Positions 55,989-64,000 of a stretch of DNA of 64,000 bases are shown piece after piece; positions within the stretch are counted from its first letter, which is position 1; each line of letters begins with the position of its first letter. The notes under the pieces were generated by a model. It was given only the letters and a program-made list of their open reading frames with translations, had not been told where the DNA came from and searched no databases. The position numbers and the translations under genes were made by a program. The stretch spans positions 173,501-237,500 of the forward strand of contig NZ_QPID01000007.1 of the NCBI RefSeq assembly GCF_003336225.1, in the 5' to 3' direction. Source of the DNA: Corallincola holothuriorum. GTDB lineage: Bacteria; Pseudomonadota; Gammaproteobacteria; Enterobacterales; Neiellaceae.

Positions 55989-58565
55989 TCACTCTGCTCT
56001 TTTTGGTCTCCCGTTTAAGATCACCTGCTTATTCATCAGCATCAGCACAATCAATAAACTGGTTGCATAAGGTAAGGTGGTAAGCAAAGCCGCAACAGCA
56101 AAATCGCCCCACAAATAATTACAGGGATAAAGATACTGCTGTAGACCAACCGCCGGTGTCATTAAATCCACGTCTTGTAAAATAACGCTAGCTAATGGCC
56201 CCTCAAAACCACAAATGAGAAAGCTAGCAAAAAAGATCAGCGCGACTGAGCTACGATGACGAAGACATGTCGAATGAACAGTCATATCATCTTCACCGTC
56301 GGTTTCATTACCAGGCAAACGGCCAATACCACACCAATACGCGACAGCCACAAATAGCAATGCGTGCGGCAGATAAGCAAGCACCAAGCCGAAGTGAGTA
56401 TTAACACCCAACCAACTCACAGCGTCGCTTATCCATTCGAGAAATCTATAACTGCCAATCATCAACGCCGAGGTAGGGATTAAAAAAGCGAACAAGATCC
56501 CAGCTAATGCCCGTTGACGAGTGCGATCTGTAAGACGGGACAAGCCATATGCACCAACCACGGCAATAGGGGTGATCAGCAATGCCGACAAACCACCGAC
56601 CTTAAAGCCATTCCACAGCCACTGCATCACCGGAAACGGCGGCGGTGTAACACCTCCATCAGCCTCAAGAAAGCCCACGCCAAAAGCTAGCCACCAGTGT
56701 TGAAGTGAATACACCTCATCCCAAACAGCATTGACGGCGAAGTTGGCCTCCCTGAATGATAGATACCAAACCAGCAACAGCGGAGAAAGCACCAGCGCGG
56801 CCAGAGGAAGCATCCACAACATATTGCCGCTGGCGCGCCAAGTTGATGAGGAAAGTAAGTGTGACGTAGTGACCTCAGGGGAGCGCTCCGGTTGATGCTC
56901 TGTCGCGCCAACATCATCACACTGCTTTTGCTGTTCAATCCATATAGCCAAACGTTGGCAAAACCAATATAGCGGCCAGGCCAACAGCAAAAGCAAACCA
57001 CAACTCAGTGCTGCCGATAGACCGCCATCGGAATAACCTTCAAACTTAAGTCGGTAGGCCATGGAGCTCAATGTATCTGTTGTACCCGCAGGCACCGAGC
57101 TACCGATGATATCAGGGCCTCCATAGGTCAATAGCTGAACTAATGACTGGCTACAGCAAAATATGAACGCTGCTCCAACCGTCAGCAGCATCAATCGCGG
57201 CTTAAGATAATTCAGCAAACCGCTACTGATGCGACCAACAGCGATATCCTGTTGCAACGACAATGGCGCAACCTGAATCAGCCAACGAACAACGATGAGC
57301 CACCATGGATACACAGCAACAACACCGACAATGCACAACATTATTTTCGCCAAAATAGGCGTGGTAAACCATTCCGGCTTAACCCCAAAAAATGCGTCGA
57401 GTAACAGATTCAACTCACCAAAGTTTTGATTAAACAATCCTTTACTGATCAACGCCGCCTGTGGCAAAGACCACAATGCAGGCATCATTAACAGCACAAA
57501 CAACCACCGCCGTCCTTTGAGCCGCTGGTTGCTCAACTTAATCGCCAAACTCCCGCCCAATAACAATGCGCCAGCAACAACAATCAACACAAAGGCGACA
57601 TTCCACAACGCGACTTGCCCCAACGGTATCCCCTTGTCGCTGAGCAATCGCCAATAGTTGTCCAGTCCTACATGAACAACGAACCCAGGGGCAAAGTTAT
57701 CGCCATCATCATTGGCAACAAAAGCGCCTTCACCATCCAGATAACGAAACTCGCCAGTTTGCCAATCACCCGCAAGATACTTTTTCGATTCTTGATCCAA
57801 GAAAATCTCACGATCTGGCAAGATCAGGGAGCGGGTAAACTCTGGCGGCTCATTGAGCTCAACATACTTCGGTAATTGATAGGAAAACTTACGCAACCCC
57901 TGCATGACCAAAACCCGCTGCTGCGGATCATCTGAACGGATAAATGTGATTTTTTGTAGATGGACGCGCCGGTAAACAATCTCCCGAATACTCGCTTTAT
58001 CAGCGACAGGTAGCTCATCAATAAACGTTAGGCGCTGCGGTTCATCGATGTAATCAAACGCATCATTAGCTAACTTATTTGCTCGGATGGATTGGCGGGT
58101 CTGGATGATCAGAGGCTGACTTTGATAGTGCCGAACAGGCGTTGTAGAGGAGGTTAATACTAACCGGTAAGCCTCACCATCCGGATACAAAGCAGAAGTA
58201 TAGCTGTCATTTGGCGAAGCAATGAAGGTCTGGGCTAAAAGGTAACTTTTGGCCTTTTCGTAGGTCAAAAGGTGGGCACCAGAAGAGTTACTAAACGACG
58301 TTGCGATCGTATGTCCAAGGGGCAGTAGCACACACCATATTCCCACCGCCAGCGCAGGATAAAGCAGCCGCCAAGACCTGTTTTTATCTAGCCCAAACAC
58401 CCAGAGTGTCAGCAAAGCAAAGCCGACAATCACCGCCGTTAGCCACCACAAGCCTTGATGCAAAGCCCCCGACGCTATCCATACCGATGCCACAGCACTT
58501 AAAGCTATATACGCGAACCGGAACATACGCCCAAGGTGCATTCCTTTGATGCCAGCAACCTGCAT
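55989..58565 (-). CDS. Single-chain MalF-MalG-like maltose ABC permease fusion
   Basis: An 858-residue protein combining two permeases. Residues 1-545 resemble MalF: three N-terminal membrane segments, a large periplasmic P2-like insert (about 95-305), GLDNYWRLLSDKGI and, at about 475, LLTYGGPDIIGSSVPAGTTD. Residues about 590-858 resemble MalG: PPFPVMQWLWNGFKVGG and, near 815, VGLQQYLYPCNYLWGDFAVA. MalF plus MalG of E. coli are about 810 residues together, so the length fits a fusion. The EAA loops that should dock MalK are degenerate (QQDIAVG in the N-half, none clear in the C-half). No MalK- or MalE-like gene is in the window. GGAG precedes ATG 58565. Confidence 0.85.
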   Translation of the reverse strand: MQVAGIKGMHLGRMFRFAYIALSAVASVWIASGALHQGLWWLTAVIVGFALLTLWVFGLDKNRSWRLLYPALAVGIWCVLLPLGHTIATSFSNSSGAHLLTYEKAKSYLLAQTFIASPNDSYTSALYPDGEAYRLVLTSSTTPVRHYQSQPLIIQTRQSIRANKLANDAFDYIDEPQRLTFIDELPVADKASIREIVYRRVHLQKITFIRSDDPQQRVLVMQGLRKFSYQLPKYVELNEPPEFTRSLILPDREIFLDQESKKYLAGDWQTGEFRYLDGEGAFVANDDGDNFAPGFVVHVGLDNYWRLLSDKGIPLGQVALWNVAFVLIVVAGALLLGGSLAIKLSNQRLKGRRWLFVLLMMPALWSLPQAALISKGLFNQNFGELNLLLDAFFGVKPEWFTTPILAKIMLCIVGVVAVYPWWLIVVRWLIQVAPLSLQQDIAVGRISSGLLNYLKPRLMLLTVGAAFIFCCSQSLVQLLTYGGPDIIGSSVPAGTTDTLSSMAYRLKFEGYSDGGLSAALSCGLLLLLAWPLYWFCQRLAIWIEQQKQCDDVGATEHQPERSPEVTTSHLLSSSTWRASGNMLWMLPLAALVLSPLLLVWYLSFREANFAVNAVWDEVYSLQHWWLAFGVGFLEADGGVTPPPFPVMQWLWNGFKVGGLSALLITPIAVVGAYGLSRLTDRTRQRALAGILFAFLIPTSALMIGSYRFLEWISDAVSWLGVNTHFGLVLAYLPHALLFVAVAYWCGIGRLPGNETDGEDDMTVHSTCLRHRSSVALIFFASFLICGFEGPLASVILQDVDLMTPAVGLQQYLYPCNYLWGDFAVAALLTTLPYATSLLIVLMLMNKQVILNGRPKRAE

Positions 58566-58803
58566 GAAAACTCCTTACGACCGCGCTGCTTTCCGCTTAC
58601 TTATGACGTTTGGGTGACGTCTATAGAACATACAACGCTAAATTAACTCTCAATGAAAGTACATTAAAACAAGCAGTTAATTGATTTAGATCGACAAGCG
58701 ATCGATAGGCCACCCACGACAGCTCTCAGGCTAATCGCTCCTCATCCCTAGCTTTGGTCGCAAATTCATTGGCTTGTCGAATGGCTGAAACGGAAACCTC
58801 TAA

Positions 58804-59739
58804 CTAGATCGTAAGCTGGCTGGTTAGCCAATTGGTGAATGCCTGTATCCTCGGGCGCTGGGCATTTTCCCGCCCACACAAGTAGTAGTAACAACGCGGT
58901 GATTTGACGCTAAAGCCAAAAGGTGTAACCAGATCTCCCCTGTCTAAACGCGATCTAACGAGTTGCTCTCGCCCCATCGCTACGCCGGCATGATTCATGG
59001 CGGCAACCAGGGCTAAATCGAAGTGATTGAATATGTCTCCACGCTGCAGATGCGCCTGGCTTAGTTCGTTGCCAGACTCTCTCAGCCACAACAGCCACTC
59101 GCTGTAAACCTCTTCAGCATGAAGCGCCTCAATGTCATGTAATATTCGGCATTGGCGCAGGTTCTCCGGTTTGTTCCACAAATCGAATTTATCCGCATAT
59201 GCGCGGGAGCAAACAGGGAATAAGGTTTCGTCAAACAGAGCCTGCGTTTGCACACCGGGTAAGGCATGCTCATCGTAATAGATAGCGGCATCTACCGGGT
59301 CTGTATTGAAGTCCAGCACGCTGGCGCGTACACGGATCCTCACCTGGATATTCGGGTGTTTATCGTGAAAATCTGCCAGACGTGGCACCAGCCAATGACG
59401 AGCAAAAGTCGGTACAACCCCCAACACCAATAAGCCGGTAGCACTGCCATGATCGATGGCTTCAAGCTCAGCATAGAGCTGACCGAGCGTATGGTGAACG
59501 ACGTCATATAGCCGTCGCCCTTCACCTGTCAGACTCAGTTGTTTTGGTGTTCGCAAAAACAGTTTATAACGCAATTGTTGTTCAAGATTACGGATCCGAT
59601 GACTGACCGCACTTTGTGTCAGGTGCAGCTCCTCAGCCGCGTGAGTAAAGTTAAGGTGCCGCGCGGCACATTCAAAACACTGCAATGCAGTCAGGCTACT
59701 GCGTCGCAGTAGCTGTCCGCTGTCAAGCGAATTGCTCAT
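58804..59739 (-). CDS. LysR-type transcriptional regulator (GcvA-like)
   Basis: About 311 residues from ATG 59739 (MSNSLDSGQL), which has AAGGA about 10 bases ahead; an ATG eight codons upstream (59763) is less well placed. The N-terminal winged helix (SSLTALQCFECAARHLNFTH, TQSAVSHRIRNLEQQLRYKL) belongs to the GcvA/AmpR-like branch. It is divergent from the GH4 gene with a 7-bp inverted repeat in the shared region, so it probably controls it and possibly itself. Confidence 0.9.
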   Translation of the reverse strand: MSNSLDSGQLLRRSSLTALQCFECAARHLNFTHAAEELHLTQSAVSHRIRNLEQQLRYKLFLRTPKQLSLTGEGRRLYDVVHHTLGQLYAELEAIDHGSATGLLVLGVVPTFARHWLVPRLADFHDKHPNIQVRIRVRASVLDFNTDPVDAAIYYDEHALPGVQTQALFDETLFPVCSRAYADKFDLWNKPENLRQCRILHDIEALHAEEVYSEWLLWLRESGNELSQAHLQRGDIFNHFDLALVAAMNHAGVAMGREQLVRSRLDRGDLVTPFGFSVKSPRCYYYLCGRENAQRPRIQAFTNWLTSQLTI

Positions 59740-59774
59740 ACTTAAAGCTTCCTTTAGAACCATTTCGCACCCTT

Positions 59775-59795
59775 GCCATGAATTTAGCTCATGGC
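59775..59795. promoter_or_regulatory. Inverted repeat between LysR and GH4 genes
   Basis: GCCATGA-N7-TCATGGC is a perfect 7-bp inverted repeat in the divergent promoter region, a plausible LysR-type operator. Confidence 0.65.
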
Positions 59796-59884
59796 TCGGT
59801 CAAAAACACGTCGATTCCAACGTTTACATCCCAATATTACAATCTCGTCATCAACTGAACCAAGCAACCATATAGGTACCCCAC

Positions 59885-61222
59885 ATGACTAAGTCCACTT
59901 TGAAAGTAGCCATCATCGGCGGTGGTTCCAGCTATACCCCAGAGATCATTGAAGGCTTTATCAAGCGCCATGCAGAACTGCCTATAAAGGAGATCTGGCT
60001 GGTGGACTGCGAAGAAGGCAAAGAAAAAGTTGAGATCGTTGGCGCGCTGGCGCAACGCATGGTGGAAAAGGCTGGGAACCTGTTTGACGTTCATATCACG
60101 CTGGACCGTAAAGCGGCACTGAAAGGGGCTGATTTCGTCTGCACGCAATTCAGAGTTGGCTTACTTAAGGCGCGTGTACGTGACGAGCGTACAGCACTCA
60201 AGTACGACATGATTGGCCAGGAAACCAATGGCGTAGGCGGCTTTGCCAAGGCGATGCGCACCATTCCGGTCATCTTGGATATCTGTAAAGACATGGAAGT
60301 ATTGTGTCCTGATGCCTGGCTGATTAACTTCACCAATCCATCAGGCATGGTGACCGAAGCCGTCCTCAAATACAGTAATATCGAAAAAGTTGTCGGCCTT
60401 TGTAATGTGCCGGTATTGACGGAAAAAGGGCTGGAAAAACATCTGGGGTTGGCACCAAACGAATACCAGCTGCAGGTCGCTGGTCTCAATCACTTTATCT
60501 ATATCCGTCACCTATGGCATCAGGGTCAGGACAGGATGAAGGAAGTACTGAATATTGTCGCTGACAACCCAGATCCGTTGCGTCCCAAGAACATCCCGCC
60601 GTTCAAGTGGGATCCGGACCAAGTAAGAAACCTCGGTGTCGTGCCCTGTTGTTACCACAGATACTACTATTTGCCGGACCAGATCATGCTGGATGAAATT
60701 GCCGATGAGAAAGAACACGGTACCCGCGGCGAGATCGTCGCCAAGATGGAACAGGAGTTGTTCGAACTGTATAAGGATCCGAACCTCAACATCAAACCGC
60801 CACAACTTGCCGGCCGAGGAGGTGAGTTTTACTCCGATGCTGCCTGTGATTTGATCAGCGCTATCCACAATGACAAACGCACCATCATGCATGTCAACGT
60901 GCGCAACAACGGTACAATCAAAGAACTGCCGGAGGACTGCGCTGTAGAAGTAAGCAGCGTGATCACCTCCAATGGCCCGGTTCCATTGAATGTGGAACGG
61001 TTTGAAAACCCCGCCGTGGTTGGACTGATGCGCCTGATGAAAGCGTTCGAAGAATTGACGGTAGAAGCGGCAGTCACAGGCGATTATGGCACCATGTTGC
61101 AGGCATTGACTATCAACCCTATGGTGCGCAAGGGTGAGATAACCCGCAAAGTGCTGGACGAGTTACTGGAAATCAATGCTGAATACCTGCCACAGCTAGC
61201 GTCCAACACCAACAACGTTTAA
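59885..61222 (+). CDS. GH4 6-phospho-glycosidase
   Basis: A 445-residue NAD+ and Mn2+-dependent glycosidase. The N-terminus KVAIIGGGSSYTPEIIEGFI is the NAD site; the Mn site uses GLCNVP (Cys) and CCYHRYYY (His), with NFTNPSG and AGLNHF completing the active site. It resembles 6-phospho-beta-glucosidases (CelF/LicH type) more than the alpha-glucosidases, but sequence alone does not settle the anomer. Substrates are phosphorylated disaccharides from a PTS, and no PTS gene is in the window. The LysR gene divergent to it is probably its regulator. Confidence 0.92.
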   Translation: MTKSTLKVAIIGGGSSYTPEIIEGFIKRHAELPIKEIWLVDCEEGKEKVEIVGALAQRMVEKAGNLFDVHITLDRKAALKGADFVCTQFRVGLLKARVRDERTALKYDMIGQETNGVGGFAKAMRTIPVILDICKDMEVLCPDAWLINFTNPSGMVTEAVLKYSNIEKVVGLCNVPVLTEKGLEKHLGLAPNEYQLQVAGLNHFIYIRHLWHQGQDRMKEVLNIVADNPDPLRPKNIPPFKWDPDQVRNLGVVPCCYHRYYYLPDQIMLDEIADEKEHGTRGEIVAKMEQELFELYKDPNLNIKPPQLAGRGGEFYSDAACDLISAIHNDKRTIMHVNVRNNGTIKELPEDCAVEVSSVITSNGPVPLNVERFENPAVVGLMRLMKAFEELTVEAAVTGDYGTMLQALTINPMVRKGEITRKVLDELLEINAEYLPQLASNTNNV

Positions 61223-61653
61223 TTTCACTCTCAACTCCCCGGGGCACACTTTCCTGTCCGGGGAGATTGATGAGCGCCGATCGATGGGGTCGAGCGATAG
61301 GATCAGAGTCATTGATTTCCGGAAAGCCCTTTAAAGTGCGCAGACTTTCGATCTCCACCTCGGCCAAGCGGGCTTGTCCTGCGCCCCGTCTGCTCGGCGA
61401 TCTGTTCTTTGAAGCGCCCTTCTCCCAACACCCAAGCCTTATTGCTCGCATCGCGGATCTCTTTCAACGTATAGTCAGGAATATGATGCCTAAACAGGGC
61501 TTGGTAAGGCCCTTCACAAAATTAAGGCTGTTCCCTGATATCAAAAACTATCGTTCAACAGAAAGCTCTAAATGCCTGCTTCCAATGAAAAATATCAGTC
61601 AAAAGGATACAAAACCCAGCTCAATAACTATGGGCTCTTTGATCCAATTTTCA
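61223..61653. other. Intergenic region with transposase remnant
   Basis: About 430 bases after the GH4 gene. The first part contains the RAYT remnant described separately; 61520-61650 has no recognised feature. Confidence 0.5.
61309..61515 (-). pseudogene. Truncated REP-associated tyrosine transposase (RAYT) remnant
   Basis: The minus strand encodes an uninterrupted C-terminal stretch (YQALFRHHIPDYTLKEIRDA, then NKAWVLGEGRFKEQIAEQTG, then RRTSPLGRGGDRKSAHFKG and a stop at 61309). This matches the characteristic ending of RAYT/IS200-like transposases. Everything N-terminal, including the catalytic HUH and Tyr parts, is missing, so the element is inactive. Confidence 0.75.
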
Positions 61654-62580
61654 CTAATGCCCATCAGCTTTTGCAGTCTGTACAACAAGGTGCTGCTCGA
61701 TACCGAACGGCAAATAGCCGGACTCTGAATAATCAGGAAATAGCGCCATCATTTTGGTCTGTACGGCATCTTGGTTACCGCCGGTTCTGATCGCAAACTT
61801 AAACACATCTATGTATTGGCTAACCTCGCGTAAAAGAGAAAGCGGTGCAGGCTTACCATGGCCAGGGTAGATAGTGACGCCAGTGCTTTGATAACGCTTG
61901 GTGATAACCGCAAGGAGGGTCTGCCAGTTTTCGAGACTTTGCGTGTCAACCCCCTCACCCAGCCACAAATGGACTTTGTTAGACGCCAGATCGCCCATAA
62001 ACAAACCGTGCAAATCTTCGCTATAAAGCATGGCGTAGTGCACGGTTTCCGTAGGCAGGTTGCCGCGATCAATACGCAGCGTCTTTCCCGAATCAAATGC
62101 GAGCTGACTTTCGCTAGTCACTTTAATTAGCCTCTCATAATCAAACCCTCTGGGCGCCTTTTCACTTTTGGGGATCATGCTTATATGCATCCATCCTCGC
62201 TCAGTCATCCAATTCGCCCAGCCAATCAGCTCCTGTTTAATGCCCTCTGAGGCCACAACAATTTCAGCGTTAGGAAACGCTCGGTTAAGCACTGCTAGGC
62301 CGATAAAATGATCAGGGTGCCCATGGCTAATAAAAATCTGTTTGAGCGGCAGTTGCTGCTGATCAATCAGTATTTTCAGCTGTCGTGCATCGTCCACAGA
62401 ATCGAGTGCGTCGAGTAGTATCAGTTCCTTTCCATCAGAAAACAGGTATGCATTCACGGTGGATCGCTTGCCGTAAAACAGATTCAGCTCCAAGCCATTT
62501 TGTTTAATGGTTTCTGTAGGGGTCGCACAGACAAAGGGGGCGAATATTAGTGAAGCAACGAGCAAAAATCGGTAGGTCAT
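61654..62580 (-). CDS. Exported MBL-fold metallohydrolase
   Basis: About 308 residues from ATG 62580 (MTYRFLLVASLIFAPFVCA), a signal peptide. The HxHxDH zinc motif is SHGHPDHFIG (His86, His88, Asp90, His91), followed by GDLASNKVHLW and YPGHGKP, the other zinc ligands. MBL-fold enzymes hydrolyse diverse substrates (lactones, glyoxalase-like esters); the target is unknown. AAGGA lies eight bases ahead; the longer frame to 62628 is not needed. It is divergent from a LysR gene with a 12-bp palindrome in between. Confidence 0.88.
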   Translation of the reverse strand: MTYRFLLVASLIFAPFVCATPTETIKQNGLELNLFYGKRSTVNAYLFSDGKELILLDALDSVDDARQLKILIDQQQLPLKQIFISHGHPDHFIGLAVLNRAFPNAEIVVASEGIKQELIGWANWMTERGWMHISMIPKSEKAPRGFDYERLIKVTSESQLAFDSGKTLRIDRGNLPTETVHYAMLYSEDLHGLFMGDLASNKVHLWLGEGVDTQSLENWQTLLAVITKRYQSTGVTIYPGHGKPAPLSLLREVSQYIDVFKFAIRTGGNQDAVQTKMMALFPDYSESGYLPFGIEQHLVVQTAKADGH

Positions 62581-62611
62581 CTCCGTTGTCCTTATCATCA
62601 TTAAGTTCACG

Positions 62612-62623
62612 ATTAAGCTTAAT
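62612..62623. promoter_or_regulatory. 12-bp perfect palindrome between MBL and LysR genes
   Basis: ATTAAGCTTAAT lies in the divergent promoter region and could be part of a LysR-type binding site. Confidence 0.5.
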
Positions 62624-62703
62624 TTCAATGTTTGTGATAAAAAACAACGTAAAAGAAACTTATTGTACTGAAAATAGAGTCAATTAGAGCTTGGATTATC
62701 CCC

Positions 62704-63615
62704 ATGAATCTTACCTACCTAATGAGCTACTACCGCGTTGTCCGTCATGGCGGCTTCTCTGCCGCCGCCGCAGTGATGGATGTTTCAAAGGGGTTACTTA
62801 GTCGGCATGTGAAAGCATTAGAATCGGAACTGAAAACAAGCCTGTTACACACAACCACCCGCAGTATTTGTCCTACCGAGGCAGGTAAGCAGCTATTTAC
62901 AAAAGCGGAGCAGATATTGATCCTCTCTGAAAATGCGGAAAGAGAGGTACAGGAAGTCGTTAACAGTGATAAAGGCACACTACGCTTTACTGCACCATTA
63001 ACACTTGGCGATGTGATCATCGAGCAGATCCTTCCTGCTTTTCGTCAAACCTGCCCCGATGTGGAGCTAGAGCTAAATTTCTCTAATCAGATCACTGACT
63101 TCAAAGAGGGGCATAATGACATTGCCCTCAGAGCCGTTACACGTAGCCCTGATGATCTAGTGGCACGCCACGTCGGCACGCTTAAAAACATCTTAGTTGC
63201 CAGCCCTCAATACTTGGCAAAAAATGGGGTGCCTCACTCACACCAAGATTTGATAGAACACCAATGCATTCTCAATAGTCATCAGCGCGACTGGAATACA
63301 TGGCGGCTATTTAAAGAAGGCACCGAATACAGTGTCAACGCCACTGGCAATCATTCATTTAGCGCCTATACGACAGCGATGTTAATCGCTGAGCAGCACC
63401 AGGGGATCGCTAACATCCCTGCATATCACGCCACTGACAAGTTAGCCAACGGCGACCTTGTCGAGGTACTGCCAGGTTACGACGCATTTGCGCACAACTT
63501 GCTTATCATGCACCAGATGCACCGTGTTCTTCCTTTGAAGATAAGATGCTTCAAAACCCTATTGCTTGAATGGAGCCAGCAGAGCCCCTGGGTCGTGAGC
63601 AATCAAGCTATTTAA
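62704..63615 (+). CDS. LysR-type transcriptional regulator
   Basis: A 303-residue LysR-type regulator: MNLTYLMSYYRVVRHGGFSA with DVSKGLLSRHVKALESELKT as the recognition helix, and a sensor domain resembling the CrgA/YafC-like group. It is divergent from the MBL-fold gene, its likely target. No strong ribosome-binding site precedes ATG 62704. Confidence 0.9.
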   Translation: MNLTYLMSYYRVVRHGGFSAAAAVMDVSKGLLSRHVKALESELKTSLLHTTTRSICPTEAGKQLFTKAEQILILSENAEREVQEVVNSDKGTLRFTAPLTLGDVIIEQILPAFRQTCPDVELELNFSNQITDFKEGHNDIALRAVTRSPDDLVARHVGTLKNILVASPQYLAKNGVPHSHQDLIEHQCILNSHQRDWNTWRLFKEGTEYSVNATGNHSFSAYTTAMLIAEQHQGIANIPAYHATDKLANGDLVEVLPGYDAFAHNLLIMHQMHRVLPLKIRCFKTLLLEWSQQSPWVVSNQAI

Positions 63616-63914
63616 TACCGGAGCGATGAGTCAAGATCGATAGAGCTCGATAGGGTCAGGCACTGGCTCTGAATACACACAGTGCAGGGAGGACGTTCAT
63701 TTGAAGCAGGAAAGGTTTGTAAACGCCGCTGGTCAAAATGAAGATACCGGCACCCGCCACAACTGACAGCGCTATTATTTTAAAGTGATAGCCCCCATTA
63801 AAAAGAGCACCGAATAATACACGCTCACGCCAATAAAAAAGCCGCCAAAATGGCGGCTTATTAGAAAGTCAGCTTGTCCCGTCCTGAAATAGGTTTACAC
63901 ATTGGAGACCTATT
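63616..63914. other. Intergenic region with hairpin and IS left end
   Basis: About 300 bases after the LysR gene. It holds the hairpin at 63839-63858 and the left end of the IS3-family element from about 63875. Nothing else is recognised. Confidence 0.5.
63839..63858 (-). terminator. Terminator-like hairpin near the IS boundary
   Basis: AAGCCGCC and GGCGGCTT form an eight-base stem; a T-run follows on the minus strand (TTTTTTATTGG), so it terminates leftward transcription best. Confidence 0.75.
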
Positions 63915-64000
63915 ATGGAAAAGCCAATCCCTTCAAAAAGAAAGCGCACTCAGTGCGATTATTCACTAGCCTTTAAATTGTTAGTCGTTGAGCAAGTTGA
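63875..64000 (+). mobile_element. Left end of IS3-family insertion sequence
   Basis: TGTCCCGTCCTGAAATAGG starting near 63875 matches the terminal inverted repeat of many IS3-family elements; orfA starts at 63915. The element continues beyond the window. Confidence 0.82.
63915..64000 (+). CDS. IS3-family transposase OrfA, 5' part
   Basis: ATG 63915 with GGAGA six bases ahead opens a frame beginning MEKPIPSKRKRTQCDYSLAF and continuing KLLVVEQV to the window edge. This matches the start of IS3-family OrfA proteins, which carry a helix-turn-helix binding the element ends. Only about 28 residues are in view. Confidence 0.85.
   Translation, partial: MEKPIPSKRKRTQCDYSLAFKLLVVEQV

Noticed and set aside
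1..64000. CRISPR arrays, rRNA, tRNA or prophage structural genes
   Set aside because: Looked for regular direct repeats, rRNA core sequences, tRNA folds and phage gene order; none seen.

Overview
The window reads as chromosome of a heterotrophic, probably marine gammaproteobacterium, most likely of the Alteromonadales/Vibrionales sphere. This is inferred from gene content: metE/metR divergent pair, Kef-type K+ efflux operon, a GGDEF-EAL regulator, an Atm1-type ABC exporter, a near-consensus Fur box, many exported peptidases, a PL7 alginate lyase and starch-binding modules. No rRNA, tRNA, CRISPR array or prophage was seen. Genes are dense and mostly monocistronic, with strong hairpin terminators between convergent pairs.

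Layout. 0-10.5 kb: the 3' part of an Hsp70-family gene, a maltose-acetyltransferase-like enzyme, a large membrane GGDEF-EAL protein, a SulP anion transporter, two small unknowns and an Atm1-like exporter. 10.6-20.9 kb: a histone-deacetylase-family amidohydrolase, a GST, a tricorn-type S41 protease convergent with a prolyl oligopeptidase lipoprotein, an OmpA/DUF4892 protein, a CAP-domain lipoprotein and a DUF4124 protein. 21-24 kb: two paralogous 63-residue Cys-containing proteins, each preceded at the same distance by the same TTAnCCTCA-N7-TnAGGTTAA inverted repeat, flanking a small membrane protein and a secreted protein with CBM21-like domains. 24-31.3 kb: an overlapping kefG-kefB-HD-hydrolase operon, a peroxiredoxin-like protein, small unknowns, a MAPEG protein and an exported isoaspartyl peptidase. 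31.4-43.4 kb: a secreted metzincin, metE/metR with two operator-like palindromes, a Fur-box gene of unknown function, a Dcp-like M3 lipoprotein peptidase, and a LysR regulator divergent from an exported unknown.

43.5-56 kb is the most accessory-looking part: a CotH-kinase lipoprotein, a 2Fe-2S ferredoxin, an M4-like protease with a C-terminal starch-binding module, a protein with a PEP-CTERM-like tail, a small membrane protein translationally coupled to a protein with 28 cysteines and knottin-like spacing, a META lipoprotein, a modular PL7 alginate lyase, and a secreted protein with a caspase/gingipain-like His/Cys signature. 56-64 kb: a single-chain MalF-MalG fusion permease with degenerate EAA loops and no visible ATPase or binding protein, a LysR regulator divergent from a GH4 6-phospho-glycosidase, a decayed REP-associated transposase (RAYT), an MBL-fold hydrolase divergent from a LysR regulator, and the left end of an IS3-family element running off the window.

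Taken together the region encodes export, degradation and uptake of environmental polymers (proteins, alginate, alpha-glucans) plus envelope and stress functions. The observations most likely to be new are the paired small proteins with a shared upstream inverted repeat, the coupled Cys-rich knottin-like protein, the MalF-MalG fusion, the clan-CD-like exported protein, and the Fur-box gene. All functional statements are by motif recognition and family knowledge; no database search was run.
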